Shown piece after piece: positions 37,315-45,587 of a stretch of DNA of 64,000 nucleotides (position 1 is its first letter; the number at the start of each line of letters is the position of its first letter). Origin of the DNA: Bremerella sp. TYQ1. GTDB lineage: Bacteria > Planctomycetota > Planctomycetia > Pirellulales > Pirellulaceae. A program made the translations under genes and the position numbers. Below the pieces are notes generated by a model, which made no database searches, had not been told where the DNA came from, and was given only the letters and a program-made list of their open reading frames with translations. Location: positions 806,001 through 870,000 of the forward strand of contig NZ_CP083740.1 in assembly GCF_020150455.1 (NCBI RefSeq), read 5' to 3'.

Positions 37315-38262
37315 TTAACCCTTCGAGCCTGGCCACGAGTCCCACCAATTTCGGAACAGTTCCCACTGAGCCTTCAACGTTTCGCGCTGGCTCGAGCTTA
37401 GCTTGTCGGTCGCATTGAAGTGATGTTCGTATTCTGGGTTTCCTTCCAGGACCATCAAGTACTTGTAATACAGCACCAGGTCAGGACCTTCGTCGAACGT
37501 CGAAAGCACCGTCAACGCTTCGTTCAGTTCCCATGCCAGCTTGCGCGACTCGGCACAACCCGCCGCCCCTTTCTCGCACAGATCGACCAGCCGTAAAATT
37601 TCTTTTGGCAACGCATTGCCGACCCCGGTGATAGCCCCTTTGGCGTTGCAGCGAAGGTAACCATGGTAGACCTGGGTGTCGACGCCGACCATCAACACCA
37701 AGTCAGGATTGGTCCCGGTGATGTGTTCCGCTGCGTAGGTCAGCGAGTTCGAACCACCAAACTCCTTGAACCCGACTAGGTTCGAGAACTCGCGACGGAG
37801 ATCGAAGAACAAGTCCGCTTTCGTTTCGAATCCGTAATAAGGGCTGTTGTAAATCACCGAAGGCAAGTCACCAGCAGCGGTCAGAATGGCCGAGAAGTGA
37901 TCGCGCTGGGCCACTTTGGATGTACCGCGGGAAAGCACCCGGGGAATGACCATCAACCCTGCGGCACCAACCTGCTTGGCGTGCGCCGCATGTTCCGCGG
38001 CGAGCTTCGGATTTTGTGCGCCAGTCCCAACGACGACGGGAACGCCAGCATCGACGAGCTGCTTGACCCCTTCCTGCCGCTGGGCGTCGGTCAGCAGCGG
38101 CCAATCCCCCATCGAACCGCAGTAAACGACTCCGGACATTCCCAAGCCGACCAGCTCTTTTCCCTTCGCCACCAAGGCCTCGAAATTAGGCGTTCCATCG
38201 GCCGAACAAGGGGTCATCAAGGCAGGAATACAGCCGCGGAATACTTGGGATTTATCGGTCAC
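37315..38262 (-). CDS. DHDPS/NAL-family protein, probable 1-pyrroline-4-hydroxy-2-carboxylate deaminase
   Basis: A 315-residue class I aldolase-like protein. Tyr138 (VIYNSPYYGFET) and the Schiff-base Lys166 (LVGFKEFGGSNS) are in place. The blocks VGFKEFGG, MVGVDTQVYHGYL, GAITGVGNALPKEIL and FDEGPDLVLYYKYLMVL match what I recall of the Pseudomonas hydroxyproline-pathway deaminase much better than dihydrodipicolinate synthase or N-acetylneuraminate lyase (whose lysine context is GVKQT or GIKEAT). The product would be 2-oxoglutarate semialdehyde. The start is GTG at 38262 with GAGAAG 4 nt before; no ATG fits. It is the first gene of an operon with the DadA-like gene and is divergent from a PAS-AraC regulator (131-nt gap). 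Confidence 0.85.
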   Translation of the reverse strand: MTDKSQVFRGCIPALMTPCSADGTPNFEALVAKGKELVGLGMSGVVYCGSMGDWPLLTDAQRQEGVKQLVDAGVPVVVGTGAQNPKLAAEHAAHAKQVGAAGLMVIPRVLSRGTSKVAQRDHFSAILTAAGDLPSVIYNSPYYGFETKADLFFDLRREFSNLVGFKEFGGSNSLTYAAEHITGTNPDLVLMVGVDTQVYHGYLRCNAKGAITGVGNALPKEILRLVDLCEKGAAGCAESRKLAWELNEALTVLSTFDEGPDLVLYYKYLMVLEGNPEYEHHFNATDKLSSSQRETLKAQWELFRNWWDSWPGSKG

Positions 38263-38340
38263 TGCGCTTCTCGGTTCGTTAAATGATTCACTCTGACGGA
38301 TGAACTTCCCCCATCATACCGCCAAATGCTGGGAATTGTC

Positions 38341-38369
38341 TTGACAAACGCTCCAACACCGACTGGAAT
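38341..38369 (+). promoter_or_regulatory. Sigma-70-like promoter of the PAS-AraC gene (copy 2)
   Basis: A consensus -35 hexamer TTGACA (38341-38346), a 17-nt spacer and a -10-like TGGAAT (38364-38369, four of six matches), 24 nt before the ATG. It sits in the divergent region between the regulator and the deaminase/oxidase operon, so the regulator could control both directions from here. Confidence 0.5.
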
Positions 38370-38393
38370 TTGCGCATAGTTTGAGGAGAACCA

Positions 38394-39134
38394 ATGATCC
38401 CCCAGATTCATGAAATCCTAGGCCAACTCGACAAACCGTTCACCGGCGAAGAACTGTTCGACCATCTGCCGGACATTGTGTTTTTCATCAAAAACACCCA
38501 GGGGCAGTACCTCGTCGTCAACAACACGCTCGTGCAACGCTGCGGAGCCCACGAGAAAGCCGACCTGATCGGACGTACGCCTGGCGAGGTCTTAAGACCG
38601 CCACTTGCGCAAAGTTTTGAGGACCAGGACCGTAAAGTGCTCGCCTCAGGGCAGCCCCTTGTCGGGCAGTTAGAACTGCACTTCTATGCCACGCGCGACG
38701 TTGGCTGGTGTTTAACGAGCAAGCTTCCACTGCGAAACAAAAACGGAGACGTCGTTGGGCTCGTCGGCGTTTCGCAAGACTTGCGTCTGCCTGACCTGGC
38801 GACCGACGAATACCAACATGTGATCGACGCCATCAATCACGCTGAGGCCCATCTCGACAACCCACCGAGCGTGTCGGAACTGGCCGAGATCGCCGAGATG
38901 TCCCCTTATCAACTCGATCGCCGCATGCGACGCGTGTTCGGTCTGACCACCGGGCAGTGGCTATTGAAGCTGCGGATCGATTTGGCCCAACGCCGACTTC
39001 GCACATCGGACGAGTCAATCTCGCAGATTGCCATGGAAGCAGGCTACGCGGATCAAAGCGCCTTTACTCGGCAATTCCGGCGCGCAACGGGGATGTCTCC
39101 CCGCGACTACCGTGCCGCACGACGTAGCAATTAA
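38394..39134 (+). CDS. PAS domain-AraC family transcriptional regulator (copy 2)
   Basis: A 246-residue protein with GAGGAG 5 nt before the ATG. PAS domain about 20-135 (DHLPDIVFFIKNTQGQYLVV, GLVGVSQDL), AraC-type DNA-binding domain about 150-245 (LAEIAEMSPYQLDRRMRRVF, AMEAGYADQSAFTRQFRRAT). It shares its architecture and several identical blocks with the protein at 30653-31372, so the two are paralogues. It is divergent from the DHDPS-family/DadA operon. In Pseudomonas the hydroxyproline regulator is also of the AraC family, which fits the proposed role here; the ligand is unknown. Confidence 0.9.
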   Translation: MIPQIHEILGQLDKPFTGEELFDHLPDIVFFIKNTQGQYLVVNNTLVQRCGAHEKADLIGRTPGEVLRPPLAQSFEDQDRKVLASGQPLVGQLELHFYATRDVGWCLTSKLPLRNKNGDVVGLVGVSQDLRLPDLATDEYQHVIDAINHAEAHLDNPPSVSELAEIAEMSPYQLDRRMRRVFGLTTGQWLLKLRIDLAQRRLRTSDESISQIAMEAGYADQSAFTRQFRRATGMSPRDYRAARRSN

Positions 39135-39179
39135 GTGAATGCCGCGCGGCTCTGCGGTCGAACCATCTACTCGCAGGGC

Positions 39180-41087
39180 CTAATCTTTGGAAACATGCGT
39201 CAACAGTAGCTTCGCATCTTCCACCAGGCCGTACCGCTTCGTAATTGCCAACCGATCGATCTCTTGATCACGAATTTCCCACAACAAGTTCGCCAGGTCT
39301 TCGCTCGCTTGTCGAGCCAGCTTGCTCTGCCCTGATAGCCACGTCGAGATTGCCAGGCTGCGAAGCGTATCTGCGCGATCAGTAGGCGACGCGATCTTGT
39401 CAATCTCCGCCCGCGCCTCTGCCCATGTTTGTTCTGCCTCGTTGATGTCGCCGGCAGCGTACTGCTCGCTGGCAACGGTCGTCAACGTACCGGCGAGCCA
39501 CTCGGCGTGATCCCCCGGCAAAGATCGCATCATGGCGAATAGTTTCCGTTTCTCGTCGGTATTCTTCGTCGAGTGACGTAGCGACGCAAGCGCGTGAAAC
39601 TTTTCGACAGGGTCCGTCACTGGGGTGACAAACCGCGCGAGCTTCTCCGGAAGACTGAGGCCAATGTTGTCCGACTGCCATCTCAAATGGCGCGTCAAGC
39701 GTTTCGCATGCTCTTCGCTAAGTTCGGGGACAACGGTCTTATCTAACACGTCCCACGCACCGGCTTCCCCCAGCGTGGTCGCGAACGCCAGCAGATAAGT
39801 TTGGGCGTCTTGTTGGCTCTGTTCAGGTATCTTGGAAATATGTACCGCATGCGGCGCATTCCGAGTCAATACTTCAACCGCAAACGCTCGCGACTCGGCG
39901 GTTCCATCGGCCAACATCTGATTGCAAACCTTGGAGACTAAATCGAGACGCTGTGGCTTGGTCTCAGGGATGCGTTCCACCAATTCGATCGCCTCGTCGT
40001 ACATTCCGTAGAACGCGAGCCGCTGGCTTAACGTATGGGCCTTGGCAATTACCAGTCGTGTTTCTTCATCGAATGTGTAGAACGACGCTTCATAGCTGTA
40101 GCCGGTCGGTTCGTAGGTGGCGACAAACTGGTCGATCACCTTTTCTGCTCGCTCATTCTCACCGATGACCAACAGCCCGCCTGCATACCACAGCGAAGAA
40201 GAAGCGTACTGCGATCGCTTTTCGTACGCATCCATCAACTGTTCGGCCAACTCGATTTCGCCGTTTTGATGAAGTGTGACGATTACGTTTTGGCAAGCAT
40301 CTAGGTTATAGTTTCTGTCGGCGTCAAAGTCGTCGGCGTTCAGCGTGAGGAGCATCTGCTCCACAAATTCCTTTCCACGCGGAATGTCCCCACTTTGAAA
40401 GTAGGCCATGGCAACGCTCGCCAGCGAGTGCAAATGGCGTCCAGCGTCGGTTTCCCAGTCGATCCAGGCCTGAGCCAATTCATGCCGTCCTTTCTCCGCA
40501 CAATGCGTCGCGCAGGCACCACTGGTCTGATACGTACGAGATGGCCCCGCGATTTTCTTCGCCAGCAAGACATCGGCGTCGGGGCTGCCCAAGGTGACCA
40601 TGTGATAGGCCAAACGTTCTCCTTGGGCCGTGCTGATACCACAGATCGGATTGTCGAGTGAATAGTCTGGCTGCTGACGAAGTTGCAAAAGAAGTTGTGC
40701 CGCATCGCGAAGCGTTTGATGTGCGGCTGTTTGGTTGCCGGCGGCATGTTGCCAGCCAGCTACCGTATAGAGGTAGTGAAGTCGCGATTCATCATGCATT
40801 GCCGGCGAAGTCAATATCTTCATAAGGCTCGCGACGATGTTGGGATCGTTTGTTGTTGCCCTGCCGTTTTCAATCGCCCTCGACAATTCGGAAGGCAGCT
40901 GCGAAAACGTTTTCCCGTCAAAAAAGTGATCTTCGCCAGACAGGTATTGGTCGAGTACCGGGCGATGGTAGGTCAACAGTTCGTCGATCCGCGCTTCGGG
41001 ATCGTTCGCCGGCGGTTGAGCGAAAATAATACCAACGTTACCGACAAGCAAAATCGCAGCGGCGAGCCATCCAGTCAGGTAGCGCAT
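39180..41087 (-). CDS. Secreted helical repeat protein, TPR-like, unknown function
   Basis: A 635-residue protein with a signal peptide (1-23, MRYLTGWLAAAILLVGNVGI, ending FAQ). The rest is almost wholly alpha-helical with repeated pairs of amphipathic helices, for example AHQTLRDAAQLLLQL, AEQLMDAYEKRSQ, AEKVIDQFVATYE and EAIELVERIPET, which fits TPR or similar solenoid repeats, though no perfect TPR consensus is seen. No catalytic motif is recognised. It is convergent with the PAS-AraC gene and 110 nt downstream of the start of the SHD1 gene region, same strand. A scaffold or protein-binding role outside the cytoplasm is the most that can be inferred. Confidence 0.72.
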   Translation of the reverse strand: MRYLTGWLAAAILLVGNVGIIFAQPPANDPEARIDELLTYHRPVLDQYLSGEDHFFDGKTFSQLPSELSRAIENGRATTNDPNIVASLMKILTSPAMHDESRLHYLYTVAGWQHAAGNQTAAHQTLRDAAQLLLQLRQQPDYSLDNPICGISTAQGERLAYHMVTLGSPDADVLLAKKIAGPSRTYQTSGACATHCAEKGRHELAQAWIDWETDAGRHLHSLASVAMAYFQSGDIPRGKEFVEQMLLTLNADDFDADRNYNLDACQNVIVTLHQNGEIELAEQLMDAYEKRSQYASSSLWYAGGLLVIGENERAEKVIDQFVATYEPTGYSYEASFYTFDEETRLVIAKAHTLSQRLAFYGMYDEAIELVERIPETKPQRLDLVSKVCNQMLADGTAESRAFAVEVLTRNAPHAVHISKIPEQSQQDAQTYLLAFATTLGEAGAWDVLDKTVVPELSEEHAKRLTRHLRWQSDNIGLSLPEKLARFVTPVTDPVEKFHALASLRHSTKNTDEKRKLFAMMRSLPGDHAEWLAGTLTTVASEQYAAGDINEAEQTWAEARAEIDKIASPTDRADTLRSLAISTWLSGQSKLARQASEDLANLLWEIRDQEIDRLAITKRYGLVEDAKLLLTHVSKD

Positions 41088-41197
41088 GGGAGAGAGTCCA
41101 GGTTAGCGACAAGTAGGATCTGACACAAAACTCCGTTACCGTCAGCCTAACGAAAAACACCAGAATGACAAAAGAATTGGATGCAATTCGTGCGTAT

Positions 41198-43219
41198 CTA
41201 ATTCAACCCTGACGCGGTGATGTTCGATTTGCCCAGGCCATCTTTCATATCGGCACGCAGCAAATAGCTGGGGGGCTGAAGCCGGCCGACCCATTGAGGA
41301 TCGGGATTGATCAACTTCAAAAGCGCCGCTTGCGTCGACTCGCCATCTTCCGTGCGGAAGTTGCTCGGGGCACCGCGGGCATAGTCGCTTTTGTAAAGCA
41401 CGTCGTTCCCTTTCTTGATCACCAGAGAGTGAATCCAAGGGCGATATTTGACTTTCTCGGTAGGACCTGTCGGACGATTCAGCGGGCTAAACGGACGGGG
41501 CGGAAGCACGACACCGCCGATCGAACGCGACTCTTGCGTGACGTATTCTTCTTCCTTCTCCGCGCCAGGCTTGACCGATAGTTCCAGCACAATGTCGGAC
41601 GTGTCGTTGCGCGTCCACTGCTTGCTTCGCAGCTTGGCATCGACCGCGGAAAGAAACGCCGATTCGTCTTCCGCTTTCAAGCCGGTAAAACTTGTGACGA
41701 CACGCACCGAACGACCAGGGGCGAGTTCGTAAATTGTGTTTGGATCGACCGAGTCGGCCGAAAGAATCGCCGCTTCGTGCGGCAACCGATTGATCGTGAG
41801 CGTGCTCGACTGCTTGTCGGCAAAGAACGCGAACATGCGATCGTCGTACATGTCTTTCGCCGTTGGCCGGGCCCCATACGTCCACAGCGGCAGACCACGC
41901 TCGACATCGTAAACGGTCTCGTCGACTTGCAGGAAGTCTCCGACCCATTTCAGTTCTGCGTCGCCAGTCTTCGAGACCGGCACGGTGTTGATCGGCGAAC
42001 CATCTTGCATGTTATAGATGGCCAACTTGTCGAGCAGCTTCGCGGCAACTTTACTTCCGTCCGCCGACATCGCGACACGATAGACCGAAGAGCCTGGCGT
42101 AATACTACCGACGATCTTTCCGGTGGCCGTATCGAGAAAGCCGATGTTCTCTTTCGCCGGATAGGCCATCAATTCGCCTAGCGGCGAGAAGCTGACGTTC
42201 TGCGAATGTTGCAGCTCGCCCCGGAACTGAGCCTTCGGCGCCGGGCCGCTGAGATCCCAGAACGTTAGCTGCTTGTCCTTGGTGATCACCGCCAGGCGGT
42301 CGTTGCCCAGGAACGTGGCCGAAACAAACTCTTTCCACTTTCCGCCCCCAACGGTGAACTGATAAAGGGGCGTGATCGTGTGGCCGTCGACTTGAAAAAT
42401 GGCCATGTCGTTGCCGGTATCCCACCCTTCGATATGCACCGCCGCAATCTTCGCCGCATTCGGAGCAACCGCGGCAAGACGATAGGAATCGTCGAAGTGA
42501 ATCATGTCCGAGTTTTGCTGTGTCTTGGCGTCGTAAATCATGAAGTTGCCGTAATTCTCTTCCGGCTTGCGACCTTCTTGATAGACGTTCACGAAAACTT
42601 TCGGGCCACGACCAGCTGCCATCATCGCGCTTTTCGCAAAGAATGGTTTGCCGATCGGCAGCGAAACAATCGCATCGGGCAAATCAAGCTTCGGCAACGC
42701 GACCGGCGGGCTGACCGACCAGAACTCTCGACCAGGAGCAAGACTCAGCGGTCGCGCTCCGGCGGAGATGGCATTGACTTTACGTGGGAGCGAGCCTTGC
42801 GACTCGCCGCTCAAGCTCTTCTGCGGTTGGGTTGGCATCGCGGCGGGCGATCGGACAGGCGTCCCTCCGGCGAATGGATTGGGAACCTCGCCGCCAGCAA
42901 ACGGATTGCTCGGATCGCTTTGAGCCGACTCTGCCTTCAAGAATTCCTGGATGAACGTTTGATCCTTCTCGCTCAGCTTAGCCAGCGGAACGGTAATCAC
43001 GCGTCCGTCAGTCTTCTGTATTTGTACTTCTTCTGCCGTGGCAGATTTCAGCTTGCCACCAATCTGAAACTTTCCCGTGTCATCAACCCAGTTTCGGTTC
43101 TCGGCATACTTGGCCAATGCTCCGGTCGGTTCCCCAGCGTCGATCGTAGAAAGCGGAAACAGCACGCAGCTAAGCGTGATCCAAGCAAAACAAGTCAGCG
43201 ATCGGGCAGATGGAATCAT
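41198..43219 (-). CDS. Secreted SHD1 domain-WD40-like protein
   Basis: A 673-residue protein with a signal peptide (1-29). Residues 38-95 match the SLA1 homology domain 1 pattern seen in many planctomycete proteins: RNWVDDTGKFQIGGKL, EVQIQKTDGRVITVPLAKLS. A low-complexity linker with SNPFAGG and PNPFAGG repeats (about 102-125) follows, then a WD40-like propeller (about 170-480; TFLGNDRLAVITKDKQLTFW, SFSPLGELMAYPAKENIGFL, AMSADGSKVAAKLLDKLAIY) and a C-terminal beta domain. SHD1 in eukaryotes binds NPFxD peptides; the linker here contains NPF, which makes self- or cross-binding conceivable. No enzymatic motif. AAGG lies 9 nt before the ATG. Confidence 0.82.
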   Translation of the reverse strand: MIPSARSLTCFAWITLSCVLFPLSTIDAGEPTGALAKYAENRNWVDDTGKFQIGGKLKSATAEEVQIQKTDGRVITVPLAKLSEKDQTFIQEFLKAESAQSDPSNPFAGGEVPNPFAGGTPVRSPAAMPTQPQKSLSGESQGSLPRKVNAISAGARPLSLAPGREFWSVSPPVALPKLDLPDAIVSLPIGKPFFAKSAMMAAGRGPKVFVNVYQEGRKPEENYGNFMIYDAKTQQNSDMIHFDDSYRLAAVAPNAAKIAAVHIEGWDTGNDMAIFQVDGHTITPLYQFTVGGGKWKEFVSATFLGNDRLAVITKDKQLTFWDLSGPAPKAQFRGELQHSQNVSFSPLGELMAYPAKENIGFLDTATGKIVGSITPGSSVYRVAMSADGSKVAAKLLDKLAIYNMQDGSPINTVPVSKTGDAELKWVGDFLQVDETVYDVERGLPLWTYGARPTAKDMYDDRMFAFFADKQSSTLTINRLPHEAAILSADSVDPNTIYELAPGRSVRVVTSFTGLKAEDESAFLSAVDAKLRSKQWTRNDTSDIVLELSVKPGAEKEEEYVTQESRSIGGVVLPPRPFSPLNRPTGPTEKVKYRPWIHSLVIKKGNDVLYKSDYARGAPSNFRTEDGESTQAALLKLINPDPQWVGRLQPPSYLLRADMKDGLGKSNITASGLN

Positions 43220-43410
43220 TCCAAGAACCTTTAGCGTGAATAGTCGACGGATAAGTGAAGATCAATTCGAGAAAAGAACGGGTCTGATTGTAACAGTCCG
43301 GCAGAGGGGATGCAGCTAGAATTGGCCCGCTTGCTGTGAACGTCAAGAAATGCCCACTTCAGGGGGCGTAAAGGGCTGGGCGAGCCGCTTGGCAGTGCGT
43401 ACGATGTTAT

Positions 43411-43426
43411 TGTACCAGAGTGTACA
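43411..43426. repeat. TGTAC-N6-GTACA inverted repeat
   Basis: Two 5-bp arms spaced by 6 nt, 114 nt before the tetR start. It could be a second regulator site, but arms this short occur by chance. Confidence 0.25.
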
Positions 43427-43511
43427 CGGACTTTAGTAAGAGTTTCTGAGAAGTCTGCCCCAGCTTTCAACCGATTGGGAAGAAAACAACCTAAAATTCA
43501 CTTGCAGGAAA

Positions 43512-43526
43512 TGGACGAACCGTCCA
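43512..43526. promoter_or_regulatory. Candidate TetR operator (TGGACG-AAC-CGTCCA)
   Basis: A perfect 6-bp inverted repeat around a 3-nt centre, 13 nt before the ATG of the TetR-family gene and 14 nt after a TAAAAT -10-like hexamer. This is where an autoregulating TetR repressor would block transcription of its own operon. Palindromes of about 15 bp with TGGAC-type arms are common for TetR-family regulators of RND pumps. Confidence 0.65.
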
Positions 43527-43539
43527 AAATGTAACCGAG

Positions 43540-44274
43540 ATGAACACCCTCAGCCGAAAACAGCGCGAAATCCAAGAGCGCGAAGCCAAAATCCTTTCTG
43601 TCGCACGTGAAATGTTGCTGCAGGATGGCTATTTAGGGCTCAGCATGGATCGCATCGCCGAAGCGGTTGAGTACGGGAAGGGGACCGTTTATCGGCATTT
43701 TCCCAACAAAGAAGACATTATTATGGCGCTCGCCGTCGAGACCCAGAAGAAAAGAACGGCGCTCTTTCAAAGGGCTTCGCTTTTCCGGGGCGCCTCGCGA
43801 GAGCGACTGACCGCCATTGCGGTTGCGTGCGAGTTGTTCGTGCGACTTTACCCGAGCCATTTCCATGTCGAACAAGTGGTTCGTATCACGTCGATTTGGG
43901 AAAAAACCTCGGAGAATCGGCAGAATGTGATGCGTACCTGCGAACAGGCATGCATGGGAATTGTCGCCGGAATCGTGCGTGACGCCGTCTCGCAAGGCGA
44001 TCTCGAACTGCCGGGGCCGGTGACGCCGGAAGATCTGGTTTTCGGGATGTGGGCGATCAATTTCGGGTCGTTCACACTGATGTCGACCAGCGGTTCGCTG
44101 ATGGAACTCGGAATTGACGACCCGACGCTAGCAATTCGCGGTTGCATCAACCACATGTTAGACGGTTTCGGTTGGAAAGCGTTATCGACCGACCATGACT
44201 ACGAAGCGGTTTTCGAGAAGGCCCTGACGGAGACCTTTGCCGATGAATATCAGCAGCTACTCGCCCAGCAGTGA
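43540..44274 (+). CDS. TetR/AcrR family transcriptional regulator
   Basis: A 244-residue protein. The N-terminal helix-turn-helix (about 13-62) is typical: AKILSVAREMLLQDGYLGLSMDRIAEAVEYGKGTVYRHFPNKED in outline, with the recognition helix GTVYRHFPNK. The C-terminal ligand-binding region (about 70-240) is helical and not assignable to a ligand. It is the first gene of a three-gene operon with a membrane-fusion protein and an RND permease, overlapping the next gene by 32 nt, so it most likely represses this efflux system and itself. A perfect palindrome lies just upstream. Confidence 0.93.
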   Translation: MNTLSRKQREIQEREAKILSVAREMLLQDGYLGLSMDRIAEAVEYGKGTVYRHFPNKEDIIMALAVETQKKRTALFQRASLFRGASRERLTAIAVACELFVRLYPSHFHVEQVVRITSIWEKTSENRQNVMRTCEQACMGIVAGIVRDAVSQGDLELPGPVTPEDLVFGMWAINFGSFTLMSTSGSLMELGIDDPTLAIRGCINHMLDGFGWKALSTDHDYEAVFEKALTETFADEYQQLLAQQ

Positions 44275-45568
44275 GTCTTTTTTTGGCCAAAAGTGGACGA
44301 AGCGTCAACTTTGGACGGGCCGTATTGCTATCGCGGGAGTCTTGGTCGCGATAGTTGCTTTAGTGGCAACATGGAACAACCCGTTTGCCGCCGCCGCTCC
44401 GGCCCCTACGCCCACGGCGGAACCTCTTCCTGTCGAAGTAGTTACGATCACCCCGCAATCGGCCTACGCCGCCAGCCGCAGCTTCACCGGCGTCTTGGTC
44501 GCTGCCAAAACAAGCGATCTCAGCTTCGAAACCCCCGGCAAAGTTACCCAGCTCAACGCCAACGAAGGCGATCGTGTTGAAGCAGGCCAAGTCCTGGCGG
44601 TGCTCGACGATCGACATCTCTCGGCGCGAATCTTGCAAACCGAAGCCCAGCGAGACCAGCAAGCCGCGGTTCTGAAAGAACTGATTGCCGGACCCCGCCC
44701 AGAGGTCATCGCCGCGGCCGAAGCGGAAGTGCGGCAGCTAACCGCCGAACATCAGTTTCAGGAAGCCAACCGCAAACGCCGCGAGCAACTTATCCAGCGA
44801 AGTGCTATCTCGCAGGAAACGCTCGACGATTCGATCTACGGTGCTGACGCCGCACTCGGCCGACTCGATGCGGCGAAAAGTCGGTTAGCTGAATTGAAGG
44901 AAGGAACCCGCGTCGAACAGATCGAGGCCCAACGGGCCCGCGTTGCGGGGCTCGAAGCGCAACTCGTCGATTTGCGTCATGAACAAGAGGACACGCGACT
45001 TGTCGCGCCGTTCGCAGGAGTGATTGCCCAGCGCAACATGGATGAAGGCTCCGTGGTCAATCAAGGGCAAACGGTCTTTCGCATCGTTCAAGACCAGCCG
45101 CTGGAGGCCTGGTTCGGGTTGCCTCCCGAAGCGGCTGCCACGCTGGGGGTGAAAGAAGAACGTCCGATCACCGTCAGTCAACAGTCGCGTCTTGCGACGG
45201 TGACGGGGGTGGTTCCCGAGCTCGATCCGGCCACGCGAACACAAACCGTCATCCTGACGCTCGACGCCGAATCCTCGCAAGGCTGGGTCCCAGCCCAGGT
45301 CGTGCGAATGGAACTGGCCACCGAGCGAAACGCCGATGGCTTCTGGCTTCCGAATTCCGCGCTGCTGCAAGGATCGCGCGGCCTGTGGTCGGTTTACGTC
45401 GTGAAAGAGGATCGCATCATTGAACGCCGCGCCGTGGAGGTGATTCATAGCGAAAGCGAACAGTCGTTCGTCCGCGGCACGCTTGTCGCCGGCGATCAAG
45501 TCGTCGCTCGAGGCGTGAATCGATTGGTGCCAGGCATGGAAGTTGAAGTCGGGGCAACGTCCAACTAG
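44243..45568 (+). CDS. RND efflux periplasmic adaptor (HlyD/AcrA-type membrane fusion protein)
   Basis: 441 residues from the ATG at 44243; a TTG two codons earlier is possible. GGAG lies about 10 nt before, inside the end of the tetR gene. One N-terminal membrane segment (about 24-47, IAIAGVLVAIVALVATW) anchors it; there is no lipoprotein cysteine. The biotinyl-lipoyl half-motifs (SDLSFETPGKVTQLNANEGDRVEAGQVLA in outline, about 88-116, and VAPFAGVIAQRNMDEGSVVN, about 253-272) flank a long coiled-coil hairpin (about 120-245), followed by beta-barrel and membrane-proximal domains. It would link the inner-membrane pump to an outer-membrane channel, which is not encoded here. Confidence 0.93.
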   Translation: MNISSYSPSSESFFGQKWTKRQLWTGRIAIAGVLVAIVALVATWNNPFAAAAPAPTPTAEPLPVEVVTITPQSAYAASRSFTGVLVAAKTSDLSFETPGKVTQLNANEGDRVEAGQVLAVLDDRHLSARILQTEAQRDQQAAVLKELIAGPRPEVIAAAEAEVRQLTAEHQFQEANRKRREQLIQRSAISQETLDDSIYGADAALGRLDAAKSRLAELKEGTRVEQIEAQRARVAGLEAQLVDLRHEQEDTRLVAPFAGVIAQRNMDEGSVVNQGQTVFRIVQDQPLEAWFGLPPEAAATLGVKEERPITVSQQSRLATVTGVVPELDPATRTQTVILTLDAESSQGWVPAQVVRMELATERNADGFWLPNSALLQGSRGLWSVYVVKEDRIIERRAVEVIHSESEQSFVRGTLVAGDQVVARGVNRLVPGMEVEVGATSN

Positions 45569-45587
45569 CGAGGCGATGGGGGAATCG

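Larger units (their letters stand above)
43220..43539. other. Divergent intergenic region upstream of the TetR-RND operon
   Basis: 320 bases without a convincing gene. It holds a TAAAAT -10-like hexamer at 43492-43497, the TGGACG palindrome at 43512-43526 and an imperfectly placed TGTAC/GTACA repeat at 43411-43426. A 79-codon minus-strand frame here has no ribosome-binding site or recognisable features and is not called. Confidence 0.6.

Noticed and set aside
31505..38262. Sialic acid catabolism reading (NanM-like Kelch, SSS symporter, NanA-like aldolase)
   Set aside because: The aldolase lysine context (VGFKEFGG) and the adjacent DadA-like oxidase fit the hydroxyproline route better, and no NanE, NanK or sialidase is present. 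It remains possible for the Kelch-symporter alone.
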